Assembly: GCA_902775375.1 (NCBI GenBank)
Contig: CACYLU010000001.1
Coordinates: forward strand, 315,447-379,446
Reading direction: 5' to 3'
DNA: 64,000 bases
From: an uncultured Bacteroidales bacterium
Lineage (GTDB): Bacteria > Bacteroidota > Bacteroidia > Bacteroidales > Bacteroidaceae
The position numbers and the translations under genes are program-made. Position 1 is the stretch's first letter; the number at the start of each line of letters is the position of its first letter. This document shows, in pieces, positions 8,602 through 17,977 of the stretch. The notes under the pieces are model-generated. The model saw only the letters and a program-made list of their open reading frames with translations. It was not told where the DNA came from and searched no databases.

Positions 8602-9336
8602 ATGAAAAAGTTTCTTTTTGTGTTTCTGTGTTCAAATTTGGTTTATTGGATACCAGCATTGTATCGTGGTTATGTTTCCATCACTTCATCTGTTTTGATA
8701 GAAGGTTTGGTTTATTTCTTACTGACCTGGTGGTTATTGTGGAAATTTAAAGATGATGGAGAGAGTATAGTTAGGATTTTATTCCCTCTCTTTTTGGGAT
8801 TATTATGGCTTGAGCTCCCCTATAGAATTGTAGGAATAAATGACGTAGAATCTTTTTTTACATTGTTCCATCTGCTGACTACGCCTATCGCTATTATATT
8901 GGCTGTTTATTGGATCAAGCATCATAACTACAAGGTTCTATCGATAGGGTCGTTGTGTTGGTTGTTGCTGGCTATAGTGGGTAATACGTATTGGATGGAG
9001 TTTGCTCATTATGGTACACTATCAGCTCACAACCTTGCAGGGTATACAATTAAGGAAGTCGGGGAGAAGGAAATCTCGATAGATGATTGCAGAGAAAAGT
9101 ATATCGTGATTTATCTTCATACTGGCCCATTGTTTGATATGGAGAAGAATCAAGAGTTTATTGAATTGGCAAAGAACCCACAAGTCAGATTTGTGGAAAC
9201 GGAGGAAGAAATGACAGCAATTTCACCACGAGCCAAGAGAACCCCTACCATCATCATTCTTAATGAACAACGTGATATGGTGTTCAAAGGTTCAATACGC
9301 TTTGCTACCTCTAAATTGAAGGGATTACTATTTTAG
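8602..9336 (+). CDS. Polytopic membrane protein with thioredoxin-like C-terminal domain lacking CxxC
   Basis: I do not recognise a named family with certainty. The first 135 or so of the 244 residues contain four to five hydrophobic helices (about 3-20, 28-49, 57-78, 83-105, 113-130), the size of a MauE/DoxX-like module. The rest is soluble and looks like a thioredoxin fold: a strand IVIYLHTGPL, a helix, then the cis-proline-like RTPTIIILNEQ. The active-site CxxC position reads TGPLFD, so no disulfide chemistry is expected from this domain itself. It starts 11 bases after the fulvocin C-like gene and is surely co-transcribed. A role in export, maturation or self-protection for the cysteine-rich product is a reasonable guess only. 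Its stop abuts the convergent nadB stop with no gap. Confidence 0.55.
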   Translation: MKKFLFVFLCSNLVYWIPALYRGYVSITSSVLIEGLVYFLLTWWLLWKFKDDGESIVRILFPLFLGLLWLELPYRIVGINDVESFFTLFHLLTTPIAIILAVYWIKHHNYKVLSIGSLCWLLLAIVGNTYWMEFAHYGTLSAHNLAGYTIKEVGEKEISIDDCREKYIVIYLHTGPLFDMEKNQEFIELAKNPQVRFVETEEEMTAISPRAKRTPTIIILNEQRDMVFKGSIRFATSKLKGLLF

Positions 9337-10926
9337 CTATTTCTTGTCGTAGGCGTGCAGAGGGTAGTCAGTGGTGTAGTGCAACCCTCTACATTCCTTG
9401 CGTTCCAATGCTTGACGAGTAATCAGATAGCCAACATTGATCATGTTTCGCAACTCACAAATGTCCTTGCTGGCTTTGCTCTTCTTGAACAACTTCTCAG
9501 TCTCTTCATAGAGCAAATCAAGGCGGTCCCATGCTCGCCAAAGACGCAAGTCGCTACGCACAATACCTACATAGTTGCTCATAATTTCACCCACCTCACG
9601 CACACTCTGGGTAATCAACACCTTCTCTTCATTGGTGAGAGTACCCTCATCGTTCCACTCAGGCACAGCCTCATTAAAGTAGTATTCATCTACATGCGCC
9701 AATGAGTGCTTGGCAGCAGCATCTGCATACACTACCGCTTCGATGAGCGAGTTAGATGCCAGTCGATTACCTCCATGCAATCCCGTGCATGAGCACTCGC
9801 CTATGGCATAGAGGCGCTTGATAGAAGAACAACCGTTCAAATCAACCTTGATACCACCACACATATAGTGAGCTGCCGGACGTACAGGTATATATTCCTT
9901 GGTAATGTCGATGCCGATAGACAAACATTTCTTGTAGATATTCGGGAAATGGTGTTTAGTTTCTTCTGGGTCTTTATGCGTCACATCCAAGCACACATGA
10001 TCAATACCATGAATCTTCATTTCCTTATCGATGGCACGCGCCACGATGTCACGAGGAGCCAGCGATAAGCGTTCATCATACTTCTCCATGAACGTCTCAC
10101 CATTAGGTAATCGCAATATACCTCCGTAGCCTCGCATTGCTTCGGTGATGAGATAGGCAGGGTGTGTCTCCCCCACATGATAGAGAGAAGTTGGATGGAA
10201 CTGCACAAACTCCATGTCCTGCACTGTACCTTTTGCACGATATACCATTGCCTCACCGTCACCTGTAGCAATGACAGGATTGGTTGTGGTTTGATAAACA
10301 GCACCGCAACCACCTGTACACATCAATGTAACCTTGCTTAGATAAGTATCTACTTTCTGGGTGTCAGGATTGAGGATGTAGGCTCCATAGCACTCGATAT
10401 TGGGAGTGCGGCGAGTTACTACACGTCCCAAGTGATGCTGAGTGATGATTTCTACTGCAAAAAAGTTTTCCTTCACTTCAATATCTGGATTGTTGCGAAC
10501 AGCTTCCATCAAACCACGCTGTATCTCTGCCCCAGTGTCATCAGCATGGTGCAGGATACGGAACTCCGAATGGCCACCCTCACGATGCAAGTCAAATTCT
10601 CCATCTTCCTTGCGGTCGAAGTTGACACCCCACTGTACCAGTTCTTTAATCTGTTCAGGAGCGTTACGTACCACCTGTTCTACAGCCTTGCGGTCACTGA
10701 TATAGTCACCGGCAATCATGGTATCCTCAATATGCTTCTCGAAATTATCCAACTCGAGGTTAGTCACACTTGCCACACCACCTTGAGCATACTTGGTATT
10801 GGCCTCATCCAACGTAGTCTTGCAGATAATACATACCTTGCCTTTTTTAGCTCGTGCAATCTTTAGGGCATAGCTCATACCTGCAACACCGGCACCGATA
10901 ATCAAAAAGTCGTACTTATAAATCAT
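9337..10926 (-). CDS. nadB: L-aspartate oxidase
   Basis: NadB is an FAD enzyme that oxidises L-aspartate to iminoaspartate, the first step of de novo NAD synthesis; in anaerobes fumarate can take the electrons. The 529 residues start with the FAD-binding GAGVAGMSYA at about 10-19. The flavoprotein-family signatures KYAQGGVA (46-53), HREGGHS (114-120), FHPTSLY, ITEAMRGYGG and ASNSLIEAVVY follow, and the C-terminal helical domain (about 420-529) of the succinate dehydrogenase/fumarate reductase family is complete. No nadA or nadC lies nearby. A consensus promoter sits 26 bases upstream. The gene is convergent with the accessory cassette and shares no spacer with it. Confidence 0.95.
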   Translation of the reverse strand: MIYKYDFLIIGAGVAGMSYALKIARAKKGKVCIICKTTLDEANTKYAQGGVASVTNLELDNFEKHIEDTMIAGDYISDRKAVEQVVRNAPEQIKELVQWGVNFDRKEDGEFDLHREGGHSEFRILHHADDTGAEIQRGLMEAVRNNPDIEVKENFFAVEIITQHHLGRVVTRRTPNIECYGAYILNPDTQKVDTYLSKVTLMCTGGCGAVYQTTTNPVIATGDGEAMVYRAKGTVQDMEFVQFHPTSLYHVGETHPAYLITEAMRGYGGILRLPNGETFMEKYDERLSLAPRDIVARAIDKEMKIHGIDHVCLDVTHKDPEETKHHFPNIYKKCLSIGIDITKEYIPVRPAAHYMCGGIKVDLNGCSSIKRLYAIGECSCTGLHGGNRLASNSLIEAVVYADAAAKHSLAHVDEYYFNEAVPEWNDEGTLTNEEKVLITQSVREVGEIMSNYVGIVRSDLRLWRAWDRLDLLYEETEKLFKKSKASKDICELRNMINVGYLITRQALERKECRGLHYTTDYPLHAYDKK

Positions 10927-10951
10927 ATTGGCTTATATTTCTTTGTTTGCG

Positions 10952-10982
10952 CAAAAATACGTAACTTCGCAGCAAAATCAAA
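10952..10982 (-). promoter_or_regulatory. nadB promoter
   Basis: On the minus strand TTTG (10982-10979) and TATTTTTG (10959-10952) are 19 bases apart, a full Bacteroidota consensus. The predicted start of transcription is near 10945, about 20 bases before the nadB ATG. Confidence 0.8.
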
Positions 10983-10987
10983 CAAAG

Positions 10988-11380
10988 ATGAATAGAATTT
11001 TTCATGCTCGCATTGCATTAGGGCAATATTTATTCCTTTTTCTGGTTGCAGGAATGACTGTCTGGGCATTGTGGGAGAAGCATATTTTGGTTGCTATCGT
11101 AATGGCAGCTATACTTATAGTAAGCATTGAGAAATTGATTCACACCACATATACCATTACGTCAGATTGTAACTTAGTGCTATATTATGGGAGGTTTATA
11201 AAGGGAAAAACCATTCCGCTGCATGAGGTAACAAATGTAGAACAAGTTTATGGTATTAGATTGTTTGGCGTGGGGCTTATGCGATGTGTTTTAGTGCATC
11301 ATGGCAACAAGACTGAAGCTCTAATGCCTGTAAAAGAGGAAGAATTTATAGATGTAATCAATAAAAAGAGAATGAAATGA
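10988..11380 (+). CDS. Small membrane protein with bacterial PH-like domain
   Basis: This is a 130-residue membrane protein of unknown function. Two hydrophobic helices (about 12-29 and 33-50) are followed by a basic, strand-rich part (TYTITSDCNLVLYYGRF, then IPLHEVTNVEQV) that fits the bacterial PH domain (DUF304/bPH2 type). The ATG at 10988 is chosen because an earlier in-frame start at 10928 would lie in the nadB promoter region and adds a segment without homology character. Its stop overlaps the lpdA start by 4 bases (ATGA), so translation of the two is coupled. What it does for dihydrolipoyl dehydrogenase, if anything, is unknown. Confidence 0.7.
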   Translation: MNRIFHARIALGQYLFLFLVAGMTVWALWEKHILVAIVMAAILIVSIEKLIHTTYTITSDCNLVLYYGRFIKGKTIPLHEVTNVEQVYGIRLFGVGLMRCVLVHHGNKTEALMPVKEEEFIDVINKKRMK

Positions 11381-12723
11381 AATATAATGTAGCTATTATA
11401 GGCGGAGGCCCTGCGGGCTATACCGCTGCCGAGGCAGCAGGTAAGGCTGGATTGAGTGTAGTGCTCTTTGAAAAGAACAGCTTGGGAGGTGTATGTTTGA
11501 ATGAGGGGTGTATTCCTACAAAGACATTACTCTATTCAGCTAAGACTTACGACAATGCAACCCATGCCGCCAAGTACGCTGTGAACGCTGGTGAAGTGAA
11601 TTTCGACTTATCAAAGATTATCTCACGCAAACAGAAAGTGGTGCGAAAACTGGTGCTTGGTGTTAAAGCAAAGCTTACGCAGCATCAAGTGCAAATAGTA
11701 AATGGTGAAGCCTTTATTGAAGATGCGTGCCATGTTCGCTGTGGCGAAGAGGTGTATGAATGCGACTACCTCATTATATGTACAGGTTCAGAGACATTTA
11801 TTCCACCAATTCCAGGATTAGACAAAACACCTTACTGGACACATCGTGAGGCCCTTGATAACAAAGAACTTCCTCAGTCATTAGCTATCATTGGCGGTGG
11901 TGTGATAGGTATGGAGTTTGCCTCATACTTCAATAGTCTGGGTGTGAAGGTGACTGTGATAGAGATGATGGATGAAATTTTAGGTGGTATGGATAAGGAG
12001 ATTGCTTCTATGCTCCGTGCCGAATATACCAAGAAAGGAGTGACATTCCATCTAAGTTCAAAAGTTACGTCAGTTTCCTACGAGCCTGGTCTTGTTACCA
12101 AAGTGTTTTTTGAGAAAGACGGCGCAGTGGAAACCGTTGAAGCAGACAAACTGTTGATGAGTGTTGGCAGAAGACCCGTTACCAAAGGCTTCGGCTTAGA
12201 GAACCTGGCATTGCAGACTGATGAGCGTGGCCGTGTGGTAGTAAACGACATGATGCAGACTTCTGTACCTAATGTTTATGTTTGTGGTGATCTGACTGGC
12301 TTCTCTCTGCTGGCACATACAGCTGTGCGTGAAGCTGAAGTAGCTGTGAATACAATACTTGGCAAGTTGGATTCTATGAGTTATCGAGCTATCCCAGGCG
12401 TAGTCTATACCAACCCTGAGGTAGCCAGTGTAGGCATGACAGAGGAGGCCTTACAACAGAGTGGCAAGTCGTATCAGGTGGTGAAATTGCCGATGGCTTA
12501 CTCTGGGCGCTTTGTAGCTGAGAATGAGGGTGTGAATGGCGTCTGCAAACTCATTTTTGCCGACGATGACACTTTGCTGGGCGCTCACGTATTGGGCAAT
12601 CCTGCATCAGAGATTATCACACTGGCAGGAATGGCGATTGAACTCAAGCTGAAACGCAAAGATTGGAAGAAAATAGTTTTTCCACATCCTACCGTAGGTG
12701 AGATTTTCCGTGAAGCATTGTAA
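11377..12723 (+). CDS. lpdA: Dihydrolipoyl dehydrogenase
   Basis: This flavoprotein reoxidises dihydrolipoyl groups with NAD, serving 2-oxoacid dehydrogenase or glycine-cleavage complexes. The 448 residues show the FAD motif GGGPAGYTAAE at the N-terminus, the redox-active disulfide C40-LNEG-C45, the NAD-binding GGGVIGMEFA near 172-181, the second FAD contact VYVCGDL and the catalytic His in FPHPTVGE at the C-terminus. It is about 20 residues shorter than many family members but complete. No E1 or E2 gene is adjacent, so the partner complex is encoded elsewhere. Translation is coupled to the PH-domain gene by a 4-base overlap. Confidence 0.92.
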   Translation: MKYNVAIIGGGPAGYTAAEAAGKAGLSVVLFEKNSLGGVCLNEGCIPTKTLLYSAKTYDNATHAAKYAVNAGEVNFDLSKIISRKQKVVRKLVLGVKAKLTQHQVQIVNGEAFIEDACHVRCGEEVYECDYLIICTGSETFIPPIPGLDKTPYWTHREALDNKELPQSLAIIGGGVIGMEFASYFNSLGVKVTVIEMMDEILGGMDKEIASMLRAEYTKKGVTFHLSSKVTSVSYEPGLVTKVFFEKDGAVETVEADKLLMSVGRRPVTKGFGLENLALQTDERGRVVVNDMMQTSVPNVYVCGDLTGFSLLAHTAVREAEVAVNTILGKLDSMSYRAIPGVVYTNPEVASVGMTEEALQQSGKSYQVVKLPMAYSGRFVAENEGVNGVCKLIFADDDTLLGAHVLGNPASEIITLAGMAIELKLKRKDWKKIVFPHPTVGEIFREAL

Positions 12724-12764
12724 ATTAAGAAAGCTAATTAACATTATAATAGAAAGAATTATTG

Positions 12765-12772
12765 TATTTTTG
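12765..12772 (+). promoter_or_regulatory. -7 element of the M13 peptidase gene
   Basis: TATTTTTG matches TAnnTTTG and lies 31 bases before the ATG at 12804. No well-spaced TTTG is visible upstream. It overlaps the earliest in-frame ATG (12762), which argues for the start at 12804. Confidence 0.5.
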
Positions 12773-12803
12773 CACCGATTTTATACTAAATATTAGAAAA
12801 GCA

Positions 12804-14846
12804 ATGAAAAGTTATTTGATGAATTCAATCACTTGCCTAGCCATCTGTTCTATGACGGCTATGGTTTCATGCACACAGAAACAGGAGCCCGTTGACCCTA
12901 TTCTGTCACACATTGATGATTCCGTTCGTCCGCAAGACGATTTCTTTGAGTATGCCAACGGAACTTGGTTCAAGCAGCATCCAATTCCTGCTTCTGAGCA
13001 GAGCACAGGTATTTTTACTGCAGTTGACGATACTGTTCAGGCACAGGTTTATCAAATCTGCTTAGAAGCATCTTCTACCGAGAATGAGAAAGGTAGCAAC
13101 AAGCAGAAAATTGGTGACCTCTACGCTTCGGGTATGGATAGCGTGGCACTTAACAACAACGGTATCAACGAGCTGAAACCTGAGTTCGAGAAGATTGATG
13201 CCATGAAATCACTGGCTGACTTGCCAGCTACGTTAGCTTATCTACGCACCGTAGGTGGAGGTGGTTTCTTCTATTTTGGCGTCTCTCAAGATGATAAGAA
13301 CAGTAGCGAGAACTCAGTAGGTCTGAGCCAAGGTGGATTGAGTTTGCCTGACCGCCGTTTCTATGTCGATGAAGACGAGAAATCTGTGGATATCCGCTCG
13401 AAGTTTGTAGATTATATGAAAGGAATGTTCGTAACCATGGGTTATACTGAGGCAGATGCTAAGGCTTCGGCCGATAAAGTGATGGCATTGGAGATGGCTA
13501 TGGCAAAGAGTTCCCGAAAGACAGAAGACACTCGTGACCCATTCAAGAATTACAATAAAATGTCAGTAGCACAGGTTAGCAAGTTGATGCCTGCGTTTAA
13601 CTGGAATAACTATCTGAATGAAATAGGTCTGAGTAAAGTAGATAGCATTGTGGTAGGTCAGCCTGAGTTTTTCACTGCCCTCAACAACCATTTGAAACAA
13701 TCTGACATTAATACCCTGAAAGATTATTTGAAGTTGGGCTTGTTGGATGGTTATGCTAATTATTTGGATGATGCAACCTTCATGCAATATTTCAACTTCT
13801 ACTCTAAGACCTTGCGTGGTGTGCAGGAACCTCGTCCTCGCTGGAAACGTGTGGTAGATGTGACTAACCGCGTGTTGGGTGACTTGGTAGGTCAGGTATA
13901 TGTGGCAGAATATCTGCCTAAAGGAACTAAGGAAAAGTTTGTGGAGATTGGCAATGCTATTAAAGCTGAGTTTGAGAACCATATCAAGAACCTTGACTGG
14001 ATGAGCGAACCTACCAAAGAGAAAGCACTGAAGAAATTGGCGGCTGTGAACATGAAACTGGCTTATCCTGATAAGTGGAAGGATATGAGTGAATTGGAAA
14101 TCACGCGTGATTCATACGTACGCAATATGATGAACTATGCTGGTTGGAACTTCAAACGTATGATCAGCCGTTATGGTCAGCCTGTAGATCGCACAGAGTG
14201 GCACATGCAACCACAGACTTACAATGCTTATTATAGCCCTTCTAATAACGAGATTTGTATTCCTGGATGTAACATTATAGTACCTGGATTCGATGGCCGT
14301 ATGCCTGATGATGCTATCCTGTACGCAATTATAGGTGGCAGCACGTTTGGTCATGAAGTGACTCATGGCTTTGACGATACGGGTTGCAACTATGATGCTG
14401 AAGGTAATCTGACCAATTGGTGGACTGAAGAAGATAAGGCCAAATTCCAAGCTAAGACCAAGATGATTGTGGAGCAGTTTAACAACTACGAGGTGGTTGA
14501 TGGCTTGCATATCAATGGTGAAAACACCCAAGGTGAAAATATTGCAGACTTAGGTGGACTGATTATGGGCTTCGAGGCCTTCAAGAAAACTGACCAGTAT
14601 AAGAATAATGAAATCATCGGAGGCTTCACCCCTGCACAGCGTTACTTCTTAGGTCATGCTCAAGCTTGGATGATGCAATTCCGTCCTGAGGCATTAGCTA
14701 CCCGCGTGAAGAGCGACGAGCATTCACCAGCTAAATGGCGTGTGCTGGGTCCACTCTCCAATACCGTTGAATTCTACGAGGCATTTGACGTGAAGGAAGG
14801 CGACAAGATGTGGCGTCCAGAGAATGAACGTGTGAAGATCTGGTAG
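12804..14846 (+). CDS. pepO: M13-family zinc metallopeptidase (neprilysin/PepO-like), exported lipoprotein
   Basis: This is a large endopeptidase that cuts peptides, probably at the cell surface or in the periplasm. From 12804 it is 680 residues. The N-terminus is a lipoprotein signal peptide ending in a VSC site. The zinc site HEVTH is at 517-521 (in TFGHEVTHGFDD) and the third ligand Glu578 lies in GENIADLGG. NAYYSP, which contacts substrate in neprilysin-type enzymes, lies shortly before, and the C-terminal W completes the family pattern. The longer start at 12762 would overlap the -7 element and is rejected. The stop shares one base with the GTG of dacB, so the two are co-transcribed. Confidence 0.92.
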   Translation: MKSYLMNSITCLAICSMTAMVSCTQKQEPVDPILSHIDDSVRPQDDFFEYANGTWFKQHPIPASEQSTGIFTAVDDTVQAQVYQICLEASSTENEKGSNKQKIGDLYASGMDSVALNNNGINELKPEFEKIDAMKSLADLPATLAYLRTVGGGGFFYFGVSQDDKNSSENSVGLSQGGLSLPDRRFYVDEDEKSVDIRSKFVDYMKGMFVTMGYTEADAKASADKVMALEMAMAKSSRKTEDTRDPFKNYNKMSVAQVSKLMPAFNWNNYLNEIGLSKVDSIVVGQPEFFTALNNHLKQSDINTLKDYLKLGLLDGYANYLDDATFMQYFNFYSKTLRGVQEPRPRWKRVVDVTNRVLGDLVGQVYVAEYLPKGTKEKFVEIGNAIKAEFENHIKNLDWMSEPTKEKALKKLAAVNMKLAYPDKWKDMSELEITRDSYVRNMMNYAGWNFKRMISRYGQPVDRTEWHMQPQTYNAYYSPSNNEICIPGCNIIVPGFDGRMPDDAILYAIIGGSTFGHEVTHGFDDTGCNYDAEGNLTNWWTEEDKAKFQAKTKMIVEQFNNYEVVDGLHINGENTQGENIADLGGLIMGFEAFKKTDQYKNNEIIGGFTPAQRYFLGHAQAWMMQFRPEALATRVKSDEHSPAKWRVLGPLSNTVEFYEAFDVKEGDKMWRPENERVKIW

Positions 14847-16261
14847 TGAAAAAAATAATTATTATATGGCTTATGGTTATCCCTCTCTTGGCTGTTGCCC
14901 AGGAGAGGGATACTGATATGCTGGTTCATCAGCTTGACTCTCTTGTTCAAACTAAAATGCCGCAAGGAGGGATGGTGGGTGTGTCTGTCTTCGATCTGAA
15001 TGACAATCAACCACTCTATGTTTATCAGGCCGATAAACTTTGTCGTCCTGCATCCACCCAGAAACTCATTACAGCCATTACTGCATTGAACCAGCCAAGA
15101 GCTCAAGAGCCATTCCGAACTGAGGTATGGTATAAAGGTGAGATAGCTAATGACACGCTTCGTGGTGATATATATATAATAGGTGGTATGGATCCTGAGC
15201 TGATGGAAACAGCTCTCGACACATTGGTTGATCTTACTGCTGCATTTCCTTTTCATGTAATAACTGGACAGGTATATGGTGATGTGTCAATGCGCGACTC
15301 CTTGTATTGGGGAAAGGGTTGGATATGGGATGATAATCCTGAGAGCTTCCAGCCTTATCTTTCTCCATTGATGCTCAACAAAGGTTTTGTAAAGGTTACG
15401 GCCATTCCTACCAATTCAGGCGAACCCGCTCGTCTGGAAGTAAAGCCTGCATCTACTTATTTCAATATTATCAACAAGACGAAGACAAAAACGTCCTCTG
15501 CTGGTAAGTTTACGGTGATGCGCGATTGGATGAACAATGCCAACGAAATCACTGTTAGTGGCAACATCACAGCTCGTAGAGTGGAGGAGATCAATGTCTA
15601 TTCGTCACAAGATTTCTTTATGCACACTTTCCTGGAACGCTTGGGAATGAAGTTCACCTTGATGCAACCTTGGTATAATTTTGCTGAGTTGCAGAAAGAC
15701 TCTACCTGTCAGTTGATAGCTGTTTATGAAACTTCCGTCCAGAAAGTATTGAAGCAGATGATGAAAGAGAGTGATAATCTCAATGCGGAGGCTATGTTCA
15801 CCCGCCTTGGCATTCAGGCCTCTGGTAATACGCATGTTTCTGCGGATGAGAGTTTGGAAGCGGTCCAAGCTCTTGTCAGGGCGTTGGGCTTAAACCCGGA
15901 TGACTATCGCTTTGCCGATGGATGCGGACTCTCCATGTACGATTATGTATCGCCCGAGTTGTTGGTGGCTCTCCTGCGCTATGCCTACAACCACGACAAT
16001 ATCTTCCCCCATTTGTTTCGCTCTTTGCCTGTTGCAGGAGTTGATGGCACGTTGAAGAATCGTATGCGTAAAGGAAGTCCTGCCTATCAGCGTGTACATG
16101 CAAAGACGGGATCTTATACAGGCATCAATACTCTGGCAGGCTATCTGGAAACTAACTCAAAGCGTTACCTCGCCTTTGCCATCATGTGCCAAAACCAGAT
16201 AAAAGCTAGTGAGGCTCGTGCCTTGCAAGATGCCATTTGTGAGTTGCTGGCAAGAGAATAA
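14846..16261 (+). CDS. dacB: D-alanyl-D-alanine carboxypeptidase/endopeptidase, PBP4 family
   Basis: This is a class C low-molecular-weight penicillin-binding protein that trims or opens peptidoglycan cross-links in the periplasm. The 471 residues start from GTG, overlapping the M13 gene by one base (TAGTG). A signal peptide ends at VAQ near residue 19. The three active-site motifs are present: STQK at 70-73, SDN near 309-311 and KTG at 420-422. The inserted domain between the first two motifs is about 235 residues, as in PBP4. It is the last gene of the unit, and a terminator follows 135 bases downstream. Confidence 0.92.
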   Translation: MKKIIIIWLMVIPLLAVAQERDTDMLVHQLDSLVQTKMPQGGMVGVSVFDLNDNQPLYVYQADKLCRPASTQKLITAITALNQPRAQEPFRTEVWYKGEIANDTLRGDIYIIGGMDPELMETALDTLVDLTAAFPFHVITGQVYGDVSMRDSLYWGKGWIWDDNPESFQPYLSPLMLNKGFVKVTAIPTNSGEPARLEVKPASTYFNIINKTKTKTSSAGKFTVMRDWMNNANEITVSGNITARRVEEINVYSSQDFFMHTFLERLGMKFTLMQPWYNFAELQKDSTCQLIAVYETSVQKVLKQMMKESDNLNAEAMFTRLGIQASGNTHVSADESLEAVQALVRALGLNPDDYRFADGCGLSMYDYVSPELLVALLRYAYNHDNIFPHLFRSLPVAGVDGTLKNRMRKGSPAYQRVHAKTGSYTGINTLAGYLETNSKRYLAFAIMCQNQIKASEARALQDAICELLARE

Positions 16262-16396
16262 ACTCTATTACGAGAGTACAGGTAAACCTTCCGTAGTAGA
16301 ATTTTATGGCTCTTTTTTTACTTATTTCTTTATTCGAAACGGACTGTTTCCCTGTTGAGGAGTAACCCGAAAAAATCTGCACTATTTGTTTAAAAG

Positions 16397-16436
16397 AAAG
16401 AACACCGCACAACAGAGCGTTAGCGGTGTTCTTTTT
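16397..16436. terminator. Bidirectional terminator between dacB and the CoA-transferase
   Basis: The 12-base arms AAAGAACACCGC (16397-16408) and GCGGTGTTCTTT (16423-16434) have a 14-base loop. T-runs follow the stem on both strands, so it can end both convergent transcripts. Confidence 0.88.
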
Positions 16437-16457
16437 GTCATATAATAAGGTATATTC

Positions 16458-17963
16458 TTATTTTACATACTCAGCGAAGTCGGTGAGATGCATGTCGCCC
16501 TTGCGAGCTAATGTGTCGTGGAATGCGAAGGCTGCAGGTAGATAATGATGTGTCTGACCACCCTTTGCAATCTTCAGGTAATCCCACAACAACTGCTTGT
16601 AGTCAGGATGTGCGCAATTCTCGATAATGCACTTAGCACGCTCCAATGGTGATTTGTGGCGCAAATCTGCAACACCTTGCTCAGTAACAATAACATTCAC
16701 ATCATGCTCTGAATGATCCTGATGACTTACGAACGGAACGATAGAACTGATGAGGCCACCTTTTGCAGTTGATGGGCAAGTGAAGATACTGATGTATGCG
16801 TTGCGCTCGAAATCACCAGAACCACCGATGCCATTCATCATCTTTGTACCGCTTACTTGAGTTGAGTTAGCATTGCCATAGATGTCAACCTCAATAGCAG
16901 TATTGATGGCGATAACACCTAAGCGACGGATTACCTCAGGAGAATTAGAGATTTCGCTCTGACGCAGGGTCAGGTGATCCTTGAAGTAATCGATATTGTT
17001 ATATACCTGCATAAGGCAGTCATTAGTTACAGTCAAAGAGCAAGCTGAAGCATCCTTTACACGACCTTCCAGCATCATAGCTACCACTGAATCCTGTAAT
17101 ACTTCTGTGTAGATGTTGAAGTCAGGAACATTCTTGTCTTTACCCAGTGCACCAAGGATGGCGTTGGCAGTAGTACCCACACCACTTTGCAAAGGCAAGA
17201 AAGAACTTGGGATGATGCCACGCTTCATGTCATTCACCAAGAACTCTGCGGTATTGTGGCCAATCTGAGTCGTGATTGGATCTTCACCCTTAAAACTACG
17301 TGCCTCGTCAGGAATGTTGCACTCTACTACACCCACAATCTTAGCTGGGTCGATCTCAACATAAGGTTTACCGATGCGGTCGCTAACCTTAGTGATAGGA
17401 ATTGGCTGACGGTAAGGTGGGTCAAGTGGCTGATATACGTCGTGCAGTAACTTAGCACCCTTTGAGTGGAAAGCGTTCAGCTCCAGGATTACGTGCTCTG
17501 CCAGCATAGCAACTGTAGGGCTGATGCCACCGGCTGCAGTAAGATAAGCGCGAACTTTACCGTCTTTCTCTTCAATGTCGCACACTTCCAGAATACCCCA
17601 GTTCAGCTTGCCATAGAAACCATAGCGTAATTCTTGTGCCATGTGGCTCAGATGGAGGTCGTTATAAGCGATCTCATTCATGTTAACATGCTTGCGGAAA
17701 TCGGGATTAGTTGTGTAAGGAGCACGGAACTTGATGGCCTGAGCCGCAGCCAAGTCACCATCAGTACTCTGACCGGTAGATGCACCCGTAAACACACTAA
17801 CTTGGAAAGGACGGCCTGCCTCATGCTCTGCAAGAGCTATCTTGGCTAGTTCCTTGGTTGTAGCCTTAGCTGCACCTGCAGGGGTGAATCCGCTAAGACC
17901 GATTTGATCGCCATTCTTAATCAGCGAAGCTGCCTCAAGGGCTGAAATGTACTTTAATGCCAT
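16458..17963 (-). CDS. Acetyl-CoA hydrolase/succinyl-CoA:acetate CoA-transferase family
   Basis: This enzyme moves CoA between carboxylic acids, most likely succinate, acetate or propionate, in the succinate/propionate fermentation of Bacteroidales. The 501 residues are full length. The N-terminal domain has the GLSGFTPAGAAK loop. The C-terminal domain carries GVGTTANAIL, the glycine loop GIGGSGDF and IVTEQGVADLR, all typical of the ACH1/Cat1 branch. It starts 14 bases after a small membrane-protein gene that carries the only consensus promoter, so the two are probably one transcript. The exact CoA donor and acceptor cannot be read from sequence. Confidence 0.9.
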   Translation of the reverse strand: MALKYISALEAASLIKNGDQIGLSGFTPAGAAKATTKELAKIALAEHEAGRPFQVSVFTGASTGQSTDGDLAAAQAIKFRAPYTTNPDFRKHVNMNEIAYNDLHLSHMAQELRYGFYGKLNWGILEVCDIEEKDGKVRAYLTAAGGISPTVAMLAEHVILELNAFHSKGAKLLHDVYQPLDPPYRQPIPITKVSDRIGKPYVEIDPAKIVGVVECNIPDEARSFKGEDPITTQIGHNTAEFLVNDMKRGIIPSSFLPLQSGVGTTANAILGALGKDKNVPDFNIYTEVLQDSVVAMMLEGRVKDASACSLTVTNDCLMQVYNNIDYFKDHLTLRQSEISNSPEVIRRLGVIAINTAIEVDIYGNANSTQVSGTKMMNGIGGSGDFERNAYISIFTCPSTAKGGLISSIVPFVSHQDHSEHDVNVIVTEQGVADLRHKSPLERAKCIIENCAHPDYKQLLWDYLKIAKGGQTHHYLPAAFAFHDTLARKGDMHLTDFAEYVK

Positions 17964-17977
17964 AAATCTAAATTATT

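Noticed and set aside
9330..9343. A terminator between the accessory cassette and nadB
   Set aside because: The two stop codons abut with no spacer and I see no hairpin with a T-run around the junction.
10432..10866. A 144-codon open frame on the plus strand inside nadB
   Set aside because: It is antisense to conserved nadB codons and has no signal, domain or promoter.
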